From an uncultured Acidobacteriota bacterium (GTDB taxonomy: Bacteria > Acidobacteriota > Terriglobia > Terriglobales > Acidobacteriaceae), in contig CAIQPK010000077.1 in NCBI GenBank assembly GCA_903873705.1, positions 36,607 to 100,606 of the forward strand: a DNA stretch of 64,000 nucleotides. Direction: 5' to 3'. Under the pieces are notes generated by a model, which did no database searches, was not told the DNA's origin, and worked only from the letters and a program-made list of their open reading frames with translations. This document shows positions 9,845 through 18,765 of this stretch, piece after piece. The position numbers and the translations under genes are program-made. Position 1 is the stretch's first letter. Each line of letters starts with the position of its first letter.

Positions 9845-11607
9845 TGCACGTCTCCGCCGTAAAACTTCGCAATCATGTCCTTGTAGCGCTCGGTGATGAC
9901 GCGCCGCTTCAGCTTCATGCTGGGCGTCAATTCACCGCCCTCAACGCTCCACTCCTCGGGCACCACGCCAACCTTCTTGATCGACTCGTAGGGCGCCAGG
10001 CTGCCGTTTATCTTGGCAACCAGGTCCTCATACATCTTCTGCACCCTGGGATCGCGGACCAACGCAGCGTGGTCGCCGGCGTTGACGCCATTCTGTTTGG
10101 CCCAACTGTTCAGCGCCTCGAAGTTCGGCGAGATGATAACGCTGGCGAACTTCTGGCGGTCGCCAATCAGCGCCGCCTGACCGATGACGGTGTTCGCCTT
10201 CAGCTTATTCTCGATCGGTTGCGGCGCAATGAATTTACCGCCGCTGGTCTTCAACAGTTCCTTCTTGCGGTCAGTGATGGAAAGAAAACCGTCCTCGATC
10301 TTGCCGATATCGCCGGTCTTGAACCAGCCGTCGTCGGTGAATTCCTTTTTCGTCGCCTCGGCGTTGGTCCAGTACCCGACGAAAACGGCCGGGCCCTTGA
10401 CCTCGAGTTCGCCGTCGTCAGCCATGCGCGTCTCCATGTTCGGTACCACTTGTCCGACGGTGCCGATACGGTAGGCATCGTACGTGTTGCGCGAAATGAC
10501 CGGCGAGGTCTCGGTCATGCCGTAGCCCTCGAAGATGCGGATGCCGACGTGGATGAACCAGGCTGCCGTATCCATGCCCAGCGGAGCCCCACCGGCGATA
10601 AATACGCGGGCCCGGCCGCCGAAGGCTTCACGGATCTTCGAGTACACCAGCTTGTTCGCCAGCTTCCATCCTGGTCCGCTCGGCACTTCGCCGCGTTTGA
10701 CGATCTCCTCGTTGGCCTTGCCACGGCCGATCGCCCAGTTCAAAATCGTCTTCTTCAGGCCGGTCGACTTATGCTCAACCGACTGCCGAATCTTCTCGTA
10801 TACCCGCGGTACGGCAAGGAACACGGTTGGCCGCACGTCCTTCATCGCCTTGGCGAGGTTGTCGAACTTGGGGCAGTAAGCCAGTACAGCGCCCAGCGCA
10901 TACAGAGCATAGTCGAGGTGCCGCGCCGTCACGTGGCTCAGGGGGAGGAACGAGATTGAGGTATCGCCCTTGCGCACGTCCAGACCATCCGTGGAAAAGC
11001 GCAGGTTGCTCGCCAGGTTGCCATGTGTCAACATGACGCCCTTCGGATCGCCGGTGGTGCCGGAGGTGTAGATGATTGTCGCCAGGTCTTCGGGCTTCGT
11101 TTCCTTCACCATGGCGTCGAAAGCAGCGTCGGCTTCTTCCAGTTCCGGGGCGCGCTTCATGATCTCGGCGAAGCTGTCGGCGTTGGGGAAGTCGCCGCTG
11201 TCCATCACGATCACGCGCTGCAGCTCGGGCAGGCTGCCGGCGGCGACCACCTTGTCATACTGGTCGCGCGTGGAGACGATGATGATCTTGGCGCCGGCAT
11301 TGTTTAGCATGAAGGCCATCTGCTCGGGCGTCAGTGTTTGGTAAAGCGGCACGTCCACCGCCCCCATGCCGAGGATGGCGAAGTCCGCCACCGCCCACTC
11401 CCAGCGGTTTTCGCTCACCATGGCGATACGGTCGCCCGGCTCAATGCCCCACTTCTTCAACTGCTCCACCATCGCACGGACACGGCCGTACATCTGCTTC
11501 GAGGTGATCGGCTTCCATGCACCGGCGGTGTACCAGAGCACGACCGTCTCTTCGCCCTTGCTGCTCATGCGCTCGAACACGCTGTTCACTGTCTGTAATT
11601 CCAGCAT
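9841..11607 (-). CDS. Long-chain fatty acid--CoA ligase (FadD15-like)
   Basis: This 588-residue ANL-superfamily enzyme activates fatty acids as acyl-adenylates and transfers them to CoA. It shows the AMP-binding P-loop YTSGTTGDPKG at about 180-190, the second core motif GYGMTETSP near 361, and WFKTGDIG plus TDRKKELLKTSGGK in the hinge and C-terminal domain, which contains the catalytic lysine region. The length matches the bacterial long-chain branch related to mycobacterial FadD15. No transmembrane segment is evident. It lies upstream of the acid phosphatase with overlapping stop and start. Confidence 0.93.
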   Translation of the reverse strand: MLELQTVNSVFERMSSKGEETVVLWYTAGAWKPITSKQMYGRVRAMVEQLKKWGIEPGDRIAMVSENRWEWAVADFAILGMGAVDVPLYQTLTPEQMAFMLNNAGAKIIIVSTRDQYDKVVAAGSLPELQRVIVMDSGDFPNADSFAEIMKRAPELEEADAAFDAMVKETKPEDLATIIYTSGTTGDPKGVMLTHGNLASNLRFSTDGLDVRKGDTSISFLPLSHVTARHLDYALYALGAVLAYCPKFDNLAKAMKDVRPTVFLAVPRVYEKIRQSVEHKSTGLKKTILNWAIGRGKANEEIVKRGEVPSGPGWKLANKLVYSKIREAFGGRARVFIAGGAPLGMDTAAWFIHVGIRIFEGYGMTETSPVISRNTYDAYRIGTVGQVVPNMETRMADDGELEVKGPAVFVGYWTNAEATKKEFTDDGWFKTGDIGKIEDGFLSITDRKKELLKTSGGKFIAPQPIENKLKANTVIGQAALIGDRQKFASVIISPNFEALNSWAKQNGVNAGDHAALVRDPRVQKMYEDLVAKINGSLAPYESIKKVGVVPEEWSVEGGELTPSMKLKRRVITERYKDMIAKFYGGDVH

Positions 11608-11656
11608 TCACATCTCCCGTGGTGCGCCTGTACTGTTATGGGCGGTGATTCCGCGC

Positions 11657-12571
11657 CTAACTCAAAATACTCTTTGAAAGATACCGCTCTGCCGAGTCGG
11701 GCACCATCGTTACGATGCGCTTTCCGGCGCCGAGCTCTTTAGCGACCGTCACCGCAGCAAAGATGTTAGCCCCAGCGCTCGACCCGCCCAGTATGCCTTC
11801 CTCTCGAGCCATGCGTTTCACCATGGGAAAAGCTTCGTCGTCCATGACGCGCACGATGCGGTCGCAGACCGAGCGGTCAAAGGTTGCCGGCACGAACGAA
11901 GCGCCGATGCCCTCAACCTTGTGCGGCCCCGGGGCGCCACCTTGCAGCACGCTGCCCTGGGTCTCTACGGCGACCGCGAGGACGTTGGGGATCCGCTTTT
12001 TTAGCAGACGGGCAATACCGGTGAAGGTTCCCGCGGAGCCAACTCCCAGCACCACGGCGTCGATGCGGCCTTCCATTTGCTCGAAGATTTCAACGGCGGT
12101 GGTGGTTTCGTGAAAATCGGGATTGGCGGGATTTTCAAACTGCATCGCCGCAAACGCACCGTGAGTGGCGCGTTCAAACTCCAGCGCCCGGCGGATGGCA
12201 CCGGCCATCATCTCGCCCTCGGGTGTGCGTTCGACTTCTGCACCCAGGCCGCGCATTAGAATGCACTTCTCTTCCGCAAATCCTTCCGGTACGAAGAGCT
12301 TCACGCGATACCCCCGCTGCACACCGATGAGCGCCAGCCCCACACCCGTATTGCCCGCCGTTGCTTCGCAGATGGTTCCGCCGGGCTTCAGCACGCCTCG
12401 CCGTTCGGCATCGAGCACGATGCCCAGGGCCGCGCGGTCCTTCACGCTGCCGCCAGGGTTCATCGTCTCCAGTTTGACCCATACTTCGCCGCCATCGCCG
12501 CCTACGACGCGGTTCAACCGCACCATCGGGGTGTGCCCTACCAGCTGCAATACGTCAGTTCCAGTTCGCAT
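11657..12571 (-). CDS. PLP-dependent cysteine synthase family protein
   Basis: The 304-residue fold-type II PLP enzyme carries the Schiff-base lysine in NPGGSVKDRAA, the substrate loop ATAGNTGVGLAL (canonical cysteine synthase has TSGNTG) and the phosphate-binding glycines in GVGSAGTFTGIARLLKK. It probably makes cysteine from O-acetylserine and sulfide. A cystathionine beta-synthase-like role cannot be excluded because these subfamilies are alike in sequence. The gene stands alone, 50 bases from the ligase gene and 79 bases after the VWFA gene. Confidence 0.9.
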   Translation of the reverse strand: MRTGTDVLQLVGHTPMVRLNRVVGGDGGEVWVKLETMNPGGSVKDRAALGIVLDAERRGVLKPGGTICEATAGNTGVGLALIGVQRGYRVKLFVPEGFAEEKCILMRGLGAEVERTPEGEMMAGAIRRALEFERATHGAFAAMQFENPANPDFHETTTAVEIFEQMEGRIDAVVLGVGSAGTFTGIARLLKKRIPNVLAVAVETQGSVLQGGAPGPHKVEGIGASFVPATFDRSVCDRIVRVMDDEAFPMVKRMAREEGILGGSSAGANIFAAVTVAKELGAGKRIVTMVPDSAERYLSKSILS

Positions 12572-12650
12572 CCACTCCCCTGAAGGCCCGGTTACCCAAG
12601 CGCTCTGTCTGCATCACGCTCGACTCAAGAGAGTACCGCATTCGCCCCAC

Positions 12651-13751
12651 TCACTGCCCGGGCGAAGGTGGCTGCGTCGAGGCCACTTTGGGGAAATACC
12701 CGGTCCGCGTGCGAACCTGCAGACCACGGAAACCCTTTTCTTTGGCCTCCACATGCACCTGCCGGTAGCCGCCGAGCGTCGGCGACTTCGTGGACCGGTA
12801 CGCAATCGTGTATTGCGTGCGGATGTCCTGCGCCACCATGGCCGCAATGCCGTCCACTTCCTTCAGCGACTTCGGAAAATACGCCTGCCCGCCGGTCTGC
12901 TCCGCTAGCTGCGACAGCACTTCCCTGGCATGTCGCGACTCGCGCCGGTCGGAATCATCGCCGAATAACAAGCCGATGGCGTAGATCGCCGGGCCGTCCA
13001 GGTCCTGCACGCGTTCGATCGTCTGCGGCAGCGACGCGATCGACGCATTGTCGTCACCGTCGGTGATGATCAGCAGCACCTGCTTGGGCTGCTTGGCATT
13101 CTTGCTCAGGTAGTCGGCCGAGGCCACCACGGCGTCGTACAGCGCCGTCCCGCCGCTGGACTTGACGTAGCTCAACCCCGACTGCAGCTTGGCGATATCA
13201 CTGGTGAAGTCCTGATCAATGTAAGCCTCGGAGCTGAAGTCCACCAGGAAAGCTTCGTCCTGTCGATTCGAGAGCCTGACGAGATTGATGGACGCGGCAT
13301 CGACCGCGGTGCGCTTGTCGTACATGGAGCCGGAGCTGTCGATCAAAATGCCGAGCGAAACGGGCAGATCTTCATGGCGGAAGCTGGCGATGGTCTGCGG
13401 TACGCCGTCTTCGTAGACGTGGAAAGCATCCTTGGTCAAGCTTTCCACACTCCGCCCTGAGGCGTCGATCACCGACGCGTTAAGCCGCACTTCGGTGGCA
13501 TTTTCACGCAGCGTGAACTTGCCGTTTTCACGGACGACGTCCCTGCTTTCGGGAGCTGCGCCAGGCGCCGTGGGTGTTCCCGGTGCATTGTCCGGGTCGG
13601 GCGACGGCACGGGATCGAAATCGATCGAAAGTGATGAAGGTTGGCGGCTTTGTGGAGGTGCCGTGGCCGTCTGCGCCGAAGCGACAGCAGTGACGGCAGC
13701 CAGCATTGCCAGGCCCAGTTGCCACACCCACCTGTTACTGCGACGGCGCAT
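12651..13751 (-). CDS. VWFA-domain protein, secreted (acidobacterial type)
   Basis: A 366-residue protein with an N-terminal signal peptide ending in AVASAQ, a Pro/Ser-rich linker, an immunoglobulin-like lead-in (VRLNASVIDASGR) and a von Willebrand factor A domain. The metal-binding MIDAS site is visible as ILIDSSGSM with a later ITDGDDN. Architecture and lead-in match the VWFA-related family that is strongly expanded in Acidobacteria (TIGR03436). These proteins are thought to mediate adhesion at the cell envelope; no specific partner is known. The start overlaps the end of the similar upstream gene by 17 bases, so the two are probably coexpressed. Confidence 0.9.
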   Translation of the reverse strand: MRRRSNRWVWQLGLAMLAAVTAVASAQTATAPPQSRQPSSLSIDFDPVPSPDPDNAPGTPTAPGAAPESRDVVRENGKFTLRENATEVRLNASVIDASGRSVESLTKDAFHVYEDGVPQTIASFRHEDLPVSLGILIDSSGSMYDKRTAVDAASINLVRLSNRQDEAFLVDFSSEAYIDQDFTSDIAKLQSGLSYVKSSGGTALYDAVVASADYLSKNAKQPKQVLLIITDGDDNASIASLPQTIERVQDLDGPAIYAIGLLFGDDSDRRESRHAREVLSQLAEQTGGQAYFPKSLKEVDGIAAMVAQDIRTQYTIAYRSTKSPTLGGYRQVHVEAKEKGFRGLQVRTRTGYFPKVASTQPPSPGQ

Positions 13752-14766
13752 AGTACCCCTCGCGATTGTGGACCGTCAGAGACGGCAGTCCCGGCGGCGG
13801 CATCAAGCGCACTTTCACTTTACGCCATTGGCCGTCGCGCCGGTTATCGGTAGGCGAATAGCCGATGACGTACTCGTTGCGCAGCTCCTGGCTGATCTTC
13901 TGGGCCACGTCCGACAAATCCTGTAGATCAACGACGGGAAAAACACGCCCACCGGTTGCTTCCGAGATCGACCGCAGCAGCTCAGGCCCCTCGCGCTCCT
14001 CGGTGGTGGGCGCAAACATGTCAAAGATGCCGATGGAGTAGATCTGAACTTCGCTCTCGCGCACCGCCCGCTGCAGTTCGCCATCGGTGTAGCGGCTGCG
14101 GTTGTCGCCGCCATCTGAGATCACCAGCAGCGCCTTGCGCTGGTACTTCGAGGTCTTGAGCTTGCTGACTCCCAGGTAGACGGCGTCGATGAGTGCCGTG
14201 CGATTCTGCGTCTTCAACATCACCATGCGCGCTTCCACGTCGTCGACTTCGGAAGTGTAATCGACAATGACGGCGGGCCGGTCATTGAAGCCGACCACGA
14301 AGAACTCGTCCTGCGGATTGCACGTCCGCAGGAACTCGCTCAGTGCCTTGCGTGCGCGCAGAAACTTGGAGTCCATACTGCCGCTCAGATCGAACACAAT
14401 ACCAATCGATAGCGGCGCGTCCTGGGTGGCGAAAGTCTTGATCGTCTGCGGCTGGTTGTTGTCGAAGATGGCAAAGTTGGTGCGTTCAAGACCCGTGACC
14501 AGCCGATTCAACGGGTCGGTCACGGTCATCGGTACCAACACCAGGTTGACGTCGACGCGGATGTTTGAGGCCGGCGACGACGCGGCGCTGCGGACGATAT
14601 TATCCGTGCCCTCAATAACCGGGCGCGTGTCCTTGGGGGCCCGGGGTGCCGGTGGCTCGGCTGTGTGGACGTCGCCCAGCGGATTTTCCTGCGCGGCCAG
14701 ACGCAACCCTGCAGCCAGAAATAAAACCAGAAGCCAGCGACCTATCGTCTTTGCCTCAAGACCCAC
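13735..14766 (-). CDS. VWFA-domain protein, secreted (acidobacterial type)
   Basis: The 343-residue product shares the layout of its downstream neighbour: a signal peptide, an extended linker, the segment VNLVLVPMTVTDPLNRLV before the A domain, and the MIDAS motif VFDLSGSMDSK with VISDGGDN. The GTG start at 14764-14766 has GGAGAG eight bases upstream. It is the first gene of a two-gene VWFA operon. The two proteins are similar in organisation but clearly diverged in sequence, pointing to an old duplication. Confidence 0.9.
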   Translation of the reverse strand: MGLEAKTIGRWLLVLFLAAGLRLAAQENPLGDVHTAEPPAPRAPKDTRPVIEGTDNIVRSAASSPASNIRVDVNLVLVPMTVTDPLNRLVTGLERTNFAIFDNNQPQTIKTFATQDAPLSIGIVFDLSGSMDSKFLRARKALSEFLRTCNPQDEFFVVGFNDRPAVIVDYTSEVDDVEARMVMLKTQNRTALIDAVYLGVSKLKTSKYQRKALLVISDGGDNRSRYTDGELQRAVRESEVQIYSIGIFDMFAPTTEEREGPELLRSISEATGGRVFPVVDLQDLSDVAQKISQELRNEYVIGYSPTDNRRDGQWRKVKVRLMPPPGLPSLTVHNREGYYAPSQ

Positions 14767-15007
14767 GGCACACTCTCCAGCTACCTAGCCAACCGACCGC
14801 ACAAAACACTACCACCACGGGCAACGTCGGGAAAAGGGACGTTCTAGTTCTAGACGTTCCGATTCCAAAAAGGGCTGCCCGGTTGTTGACCGTTGTTATC
14901 TTCAGTCTAGGCCGGGGGTCAGTGAATCCCAAAATATGTCACAGCTATGTCACGGGCAGCGCGCGACGTCTGCGATCTTTCCCGTTACCATGGCCCCACC
15001 GGAACAA
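14767..15007. other. Divergent intergenic region
   Basis: This 241-base stretch separates the minus-strand VWFA operon from the plus-strand membrane protein gene and should hold both promoters. I see no coding potential. Two direct repeats stand out: TTCTAG repeated back to back near 14844-14856, and TATGTCAC at 14935-14942 and again at 14946-14953, 11 bases apart (about one helical turn), which could be a regulator site. Confidence 0.4.
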
Positions 15008-16582
15008 ATGACCAGAACCCTTCGCCCGACATTTCTGATGCTGACGATCGCCGCTGCCGGTATGGGTGCGCTGCTGGCCTTTCTGCCTGCTGCCGGCCAC
15101 GATCAGCTCTGGTGCTTGTACGTGGCGCGACGCGTTCTGGATGGAACACCGCTTTACGGCCCGCAGTTGATGGAGTCCAACCCGCCACTGATCATCTGGC
15201 TTTCCCTGCTGCCCGTCCTGCTGGAACGCCTGCTGCACCTGCCGGCAGCTGCGCTGGGTAAAGGTCTGGTCGTGCTGCTCGATTTGGAAGTCGCGGCAAT
15301 TTGCGCTCGCCAGCTGCGTCGTCTACTGCCCCCTGTATCAGCGAGCCAACTCGCGGCATTGGCTTTCGCCTTTGTGGTTCTGTTCAACGTTGTTCCCGCC
15401 CGTGATCTCGGCCAACGGGATTACCTGCTGGCCCTTCTCTGCCTTCCCTACCTCATCTCCGCCGCCGGGCGCCTGTCACAGCCCGCGCAGAACAGCGCCG
15501 CCCTGCTGTCATCAGTCGCGATTGGCCTCGCCGCCGGAGTCGGCATTGCTCTCAAGCCTCACCAGGCCATTTTGCCGATCGCCGTTGAGTTGTTCCTGCT
15601 CGTGCGCTCCCGCCAGATTCGGTCGCTGCTCCGTCCGGAGCCGTGCGCCATCCTTGTGGCCGGTGTGGTCTATGTCGCAGCTGTCCACAGCGTCACCCCC
15701 GCCTACTTCACGACCATTCTCCCCATCCTGCGCGATACGTACTGGGCGGTCGGCTCACTGAGCCTTCCGCAGCTCATTTGGGAAGCTGTTGAACTGCACG
15801 TCCTTGCTACGGTGGCCTTCGTCGTCTACTTCCGCTTCCGCCGGGGTCCAGCCGATACCGCCACGTCCGCGCTGGCTGCGCTGTTTCTAGTGGCTGGCTG
15901 CGCTTCTACTCTCGCCTACTATCTGCAAGGCACAGGCTGGTACTACCAGCAGCTTCCCGCGATCACCTTCTTTGCCTTCGCCCTGGTCCTCATGCTGCTC
16001 CCTTCGCTGCATTTGCAGTCTCCTCGCTGGCTGCTCCCTTCTAGCATCGGTCTCTCCGTTCTGGCCCTCGCGCTCACGACGCACTTCATGGACTACCCGT
16101 TCACCGAGGCCCGCAGCTTCCCCATCGACACCCCCGACCCCGCCTTATTCGCCAACCTCCCGCCAGGTACCCCGGTCGCCACGCTTACCACCACCGTCGA
16201 CGACACGGTCATGCCCGCCGCCCGCTTTCACCTCACCATCGCGCAGCGCTACCCGCACCTGTGGATGCTCCCCGCCATCCTGCGCAACGAACAACCGGAT
16301 GCTCGCCACCCTCCGAGCCATATCATCCCACCGGCTCGCTTGGCTGAGCTCGATGCCCTTCAGCATCGCTTCATGGTGGAAGACCTGGAGCGCTGGAAGC
16401 CGCCGTTGGTGCTCGTCGAGCACTGCCAGAAGCCCGGCGTTCATTGCCAGCTTCTTGAGGACCGCGACGACGATCTCCTCGCCTGGTTTCTGCGCGACCC
16501 CGCGTTCGCCGCAGCCTGGAAGCCCTATACTTTCGTCGTCTCCCGCGGCCCCTACGATGCCTACGCCAGAACATCCCCCTGA
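15008..16582 (+). CDS. Polytopic membrane protein, glycosyltransferase-39/83-like, function unknown
   Basis: The roughly 524-residue protein has about ten hydrophobic helices and a C-terminal soluble part. The first periplasmic loop holds DQLWCLYVARRVLDG followed by LYGPQLMESNPP, reminiscent of the acidic loop and NPP motif of lipid-phosphate-sugar-dependent mannosyl/arabinosyl transferases. That makes a membrane glycosyltransferase the best guess, not a firm call. I start at the ATG at 15008 (MTRTLRP) rather than the longer frame at 14936, because the extra 24 codons overlap a probable promoter repeat. The next gene begins 7 bases downstream. Confidence 0.65.
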   Translation: MTRTLRPTFLMLTIAAAGMGALLAFLPAAGHDQLWCLYVARRVLDGTPLYGPQLMESNPPLIIWLSLLPVLLERLLHLPAAALGKGLVVLLDLEVAAICARQLRRLLPPVSASQLAALAFAFVVLFNVVPARDLGQRDYLLALLCLPYLISAAGRLSQPAQNSAALLSSVAIGLAAGVGIALKPHQAILPIAVELFLLVRSRQIRSLLRPEPCAILVAGVVYVAAVHSVTPAYFTTILPILRDTYWAVGSLSLPQLIWEAVELHVLATVAFVVYFRFRRGPADTATSALAALFLVAGCASTLAYYLQGTGWYYQQLPAITFFAFALVLMLLPSLHLQSPRWLLPSSIGLSVLALALTTHFMDYPFTEARSFPIDTPDPALFANLPPGTPVATLTTTVDDTVMPAARFHLTIAQRYPHLWMLPAILRNEQPDARHPPSHIIPPARLAELDALQHRFMVEDLERWKPPLVLVEHCQKPGVHCQLLEDRDDDLLAWFLRDPAFAAAWKPYTFVVSRGPYDAYARTSP

Positions 16583-16589
16583 GCATGCC

Positions 16590-17288
16590 ATGTACGCCCT
16601 CGACAAACTTATCCCGCGACTCGAGCAACATTACGGTGCGCCCGAGCCACCCCCGGCCCGCGGCCCATTCGAGCTCATCCTGTGGGAAAACGCCTGCTAT
16701 CTTCTCTCCGACGAGCGCCGCAAGGAAGTCTTCGACAGCCTTCGCCGGCTGGTCGGCCTCAACGCCGCTTCTATTGCCAACGCCTCCGAAGAAGTCCTCC
16801 TCCCCCTCGCCACCCGCGGCGGCATGAGGCCCGAAACCCGCGTGTTTCGCTGGCGAGAGATCGCCCGCATCACGCTCGGGCAGTTCGACGGCAACCTCGA
16901 CGCCGTGCTCAGCCGTCCTCTCAGCCAAGGCCGCCGCGCCCTCAAGCTCTTTCCCAACATTGGCGACCCCGGCGCCGACAAGATCCTGCTCTTCTGCGGC
17001 ATCGCGTCCACGCTTCCGCTCGAATCGAACGGCCTTCGCGTCCTCGCCCGCATCGGCTACGGCCGCCAGCAGAAGGATTATGGCAAGACCTACCGCTCCG
17101 TCCAGGCCGATCTCTCCCCCGACCTCCCCGCTTCTCCCGTCGTCCTTCAGAAGTCCTTTCTTCTGCTCCGTGCCCACGGCCAGACGCTCTGCAAGGAAAC
17201 AGCGCCCCGCTGTCATGAATGCCCCGTCGCAAAACACTGCGACTACGCCTCGAAACGTGCCGCCTCCTTCCTGGCACCGGTGCGGTAG
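16590..17288 (+). CDS. Endonuclease III-like HhH-GPD protein with 4Fe-4S cluster, catalytic residues altered
   Basis: The 232-residue protein matches endonuclease III through its C-terminal iron-sulfur motif, C-x6-C-x2-C-x5-C, seen as CKETAPRCHECPVAKHC, and its helix-hairpin-helix region LFPNIGDPGADKILLF. Compared by eye with E. coli Nth, the catalytic lysine of the hairpin (GVGRKTA) is replaced by proline (NIGDPGA), and the catalytic aspartate (VDTH) by glutamate (LESN). It may bind DNA without classical glycosylase/lyase activity, or act like a non-standard family member. The open frame extends upstream but those codons overlap the previous gene. The start is the ATG at 16590. Confidence 0.8.
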   Translation: MYALDKLIPRLEQHYGAPEPPPARGPFELILWENACYLLSDERRKEVFDSLRRLVGLNAASIANASEEVLLPLATRGGMRPETRVFRWREIARITLGQFDGNLDAVLSRPLSQGRRALKLFPNIGDPGADKILLFCGIASTLPLESNGLRVLARIGYGRQQKDYGKTYRSVQADLSPDLPASPVVLQKSFLLLRAHGQTLCKETAPRCHECPVAKHCDYASKRAASFLAPVR

Positions 17289-17351
17289 GCCCCTACCCGG
17301 CAGGTCAGGCGCAATCCACCTACCACGCCCCGGCCCTCGTACAATGATGGA

Positions 17352-18713
17352 ATGGCTCAGCTCTACCCCTTCCGCGCTCTCCGCTACGACACCACCCGCG
17401 TCAACCTGCACGACGTCGTCACCCAGCCCTACGACAAGATTTCCGCGTCCATGCAGGACGCGTACTACGCTGCCAGCCCCTACAACCTGATCCGCGTCAT
17501 CCTCGGCAAGACCAAGTCGAAGGACACCGATACCGAGAACGTCTACACCCGCGCCGCCGCCACCCTGAATGAGTGGCGCGCCGAAGGCATTCTGCGCGAA
17601 GAAGCCGAGCCCGCCCTCTACGGCTACGCCCAGACGTACGTCGCCCCCGGCACGGTAGAAGTGCGCGAGCGCCGTGGCTTCATCGCTCTCGGCCAGCTGT
17701 ACGACTACGCCGACCAGGTCGTCTACCGCCACGAGCAGACCTTTCCCAAGCACAAGTCGGACCGCCTCGCCCTCTTCAAGGCCACCCGCGCCTACTGCGA
17801 GCAGATATACATGCTCTACTCCGACCCGACCTTCACCGCGGAAGAGCTCATCTTCGGCGCAAAGGACAAAACCACCAAACCAGCCGACCTTGAAGTCACC
17901 GACGAGTACAACGTCCAGCACCGCGTCTGGAAGCTGACTGACCCGGCGCTCATCGAACGCGTGCTCGCGGCCATGGCCGACAAGAAGCTCATCATCGCTG
18001 ACGGCCACCACCGCTACGAGACCTCCACCGCCTACATGCACGAGCGCGCCGCCGAACTCGGCATCAGCGAAGACGCCGCTCCCAAAACCGACGCCGGCCT
18101 TCCAGCTCCCGCCTTCCCCGAGGCCGCCATGATGATGACCTTCGTCAACATGGACCAGCCTGGCATCACCATCCTTCCCACTCACCGCGTCGTCTTCGGC
18201 CTGATCGGCTTTAGTGGCCGAGAGTTCGCGGAAAAAGCCGCCCGCTACTTCGACGTGGAAGAAATCCCCAACACCCCCGAAGGCCTCTTCCCCGGCGCGC
18301 CTTCCCTGCTCGACCGCCTGAAGCAGGCCCCCGGCGTCGCCTTCATCGCCGCCACCCGCGATGGCGACTTCCTCCTCCGCGCGAGGGCCGAAGCCATTAC
18401 CCCGCTGCTCGCCGAACTCTCACCCCGCCAGCAGCAGTTGGACGTCGTGCAGCTGCACAAAGTCATCCTGGAAAAGCTGCTCAGCCTGAACGAAGAGACC
18501 GTCCGTGCCGGCTCCAACGTCCGCTATCTCCGCGAGGCGACGGAAGCCCTTGCCCAGGTAGGCAGCGGCAACGCCGACGTGGCCTTCCTGACCAAGCCCG
18601 TCACACTCGAACAGATGAAGGACATCTCCCTCAACCTCGAAGTGATGCCGCAGAAGTCCACCGACTTCTACCCCAAGCTGCTTTCGGGACTGGCGATGTA
18701 CACGTTGGACTAG
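17352..18713 (+). CDS. DUF1015 family protein
   Basis: The 453-residue protein matches the DUF1015 family from its opening (YPFRALRYD, then VTQPYDKIS) through the highly conserved IIADGHHRYET segment and a late FLTKPVTLEQM block. The family is widespread, is often found near serine biosynthesis genes, and has no established biochemical function. It looks cytoplasmic with no signal or membrane segment. Nothing nearby suggests a pathway. Confidence 0.9.
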   Translation: MAQLYPFRALRYDTTRVNLHDVVTQPYDKISASMQDAYYAASPYNLIRVILGKTKSKDTDTENVYTRAAATLNEWRAEGILREEAEPALYGYAQTYVAPGTVEVRERRGFIALGQLYDYADQVVYRHEQTFPKHKSDRLALFKATRAYCEQIYMLYSDPTFTAEELIFGAKDKTTKPADLEVTDEYNVQHRVWKLTDPALIERVLAAMADKKLIIADGHHRYETSTAYMHERAAELGISEDAAPKTDAGLPAPAFPEAAMMMTFVNMDQPGITILPTHRVVFGLIGFSGREFAEKAARYFDVEEIPNTPEGLFPGAPSLLDRLKQAPGVAFIAATRDGDFLLRARAEAITPLLAELSPRQQQLDVVQLHKVILEKLLSLNEETVRAGSNVRYLREATEALAQVGSGNADVAFLTKPVTLEQMKDISLNLEVMPQKSTDFYPKLLSGLAMYTLD

Positions 18714-18765
18714 ATTTCGCTGGAATCAGCCGACACAGAGGCGCATACTTCGAGCAGGAGGCCAC

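Noticed and set aside
9703..10959. 418-codon plus-strand open frame opposite the acyl-CoA ligase
   Set aside because: It shows no motif and overlaps a gene with full ANL signatures.
16371..18185. 604-codon minus-strand open frame opposite the endonuclease III-like and DUF1015 genes
   Set aside because: It is Gly/Val-rich, low in complexity and lies fully antisense to genes with clear family motifs. High GC removes stop codons from this frame.
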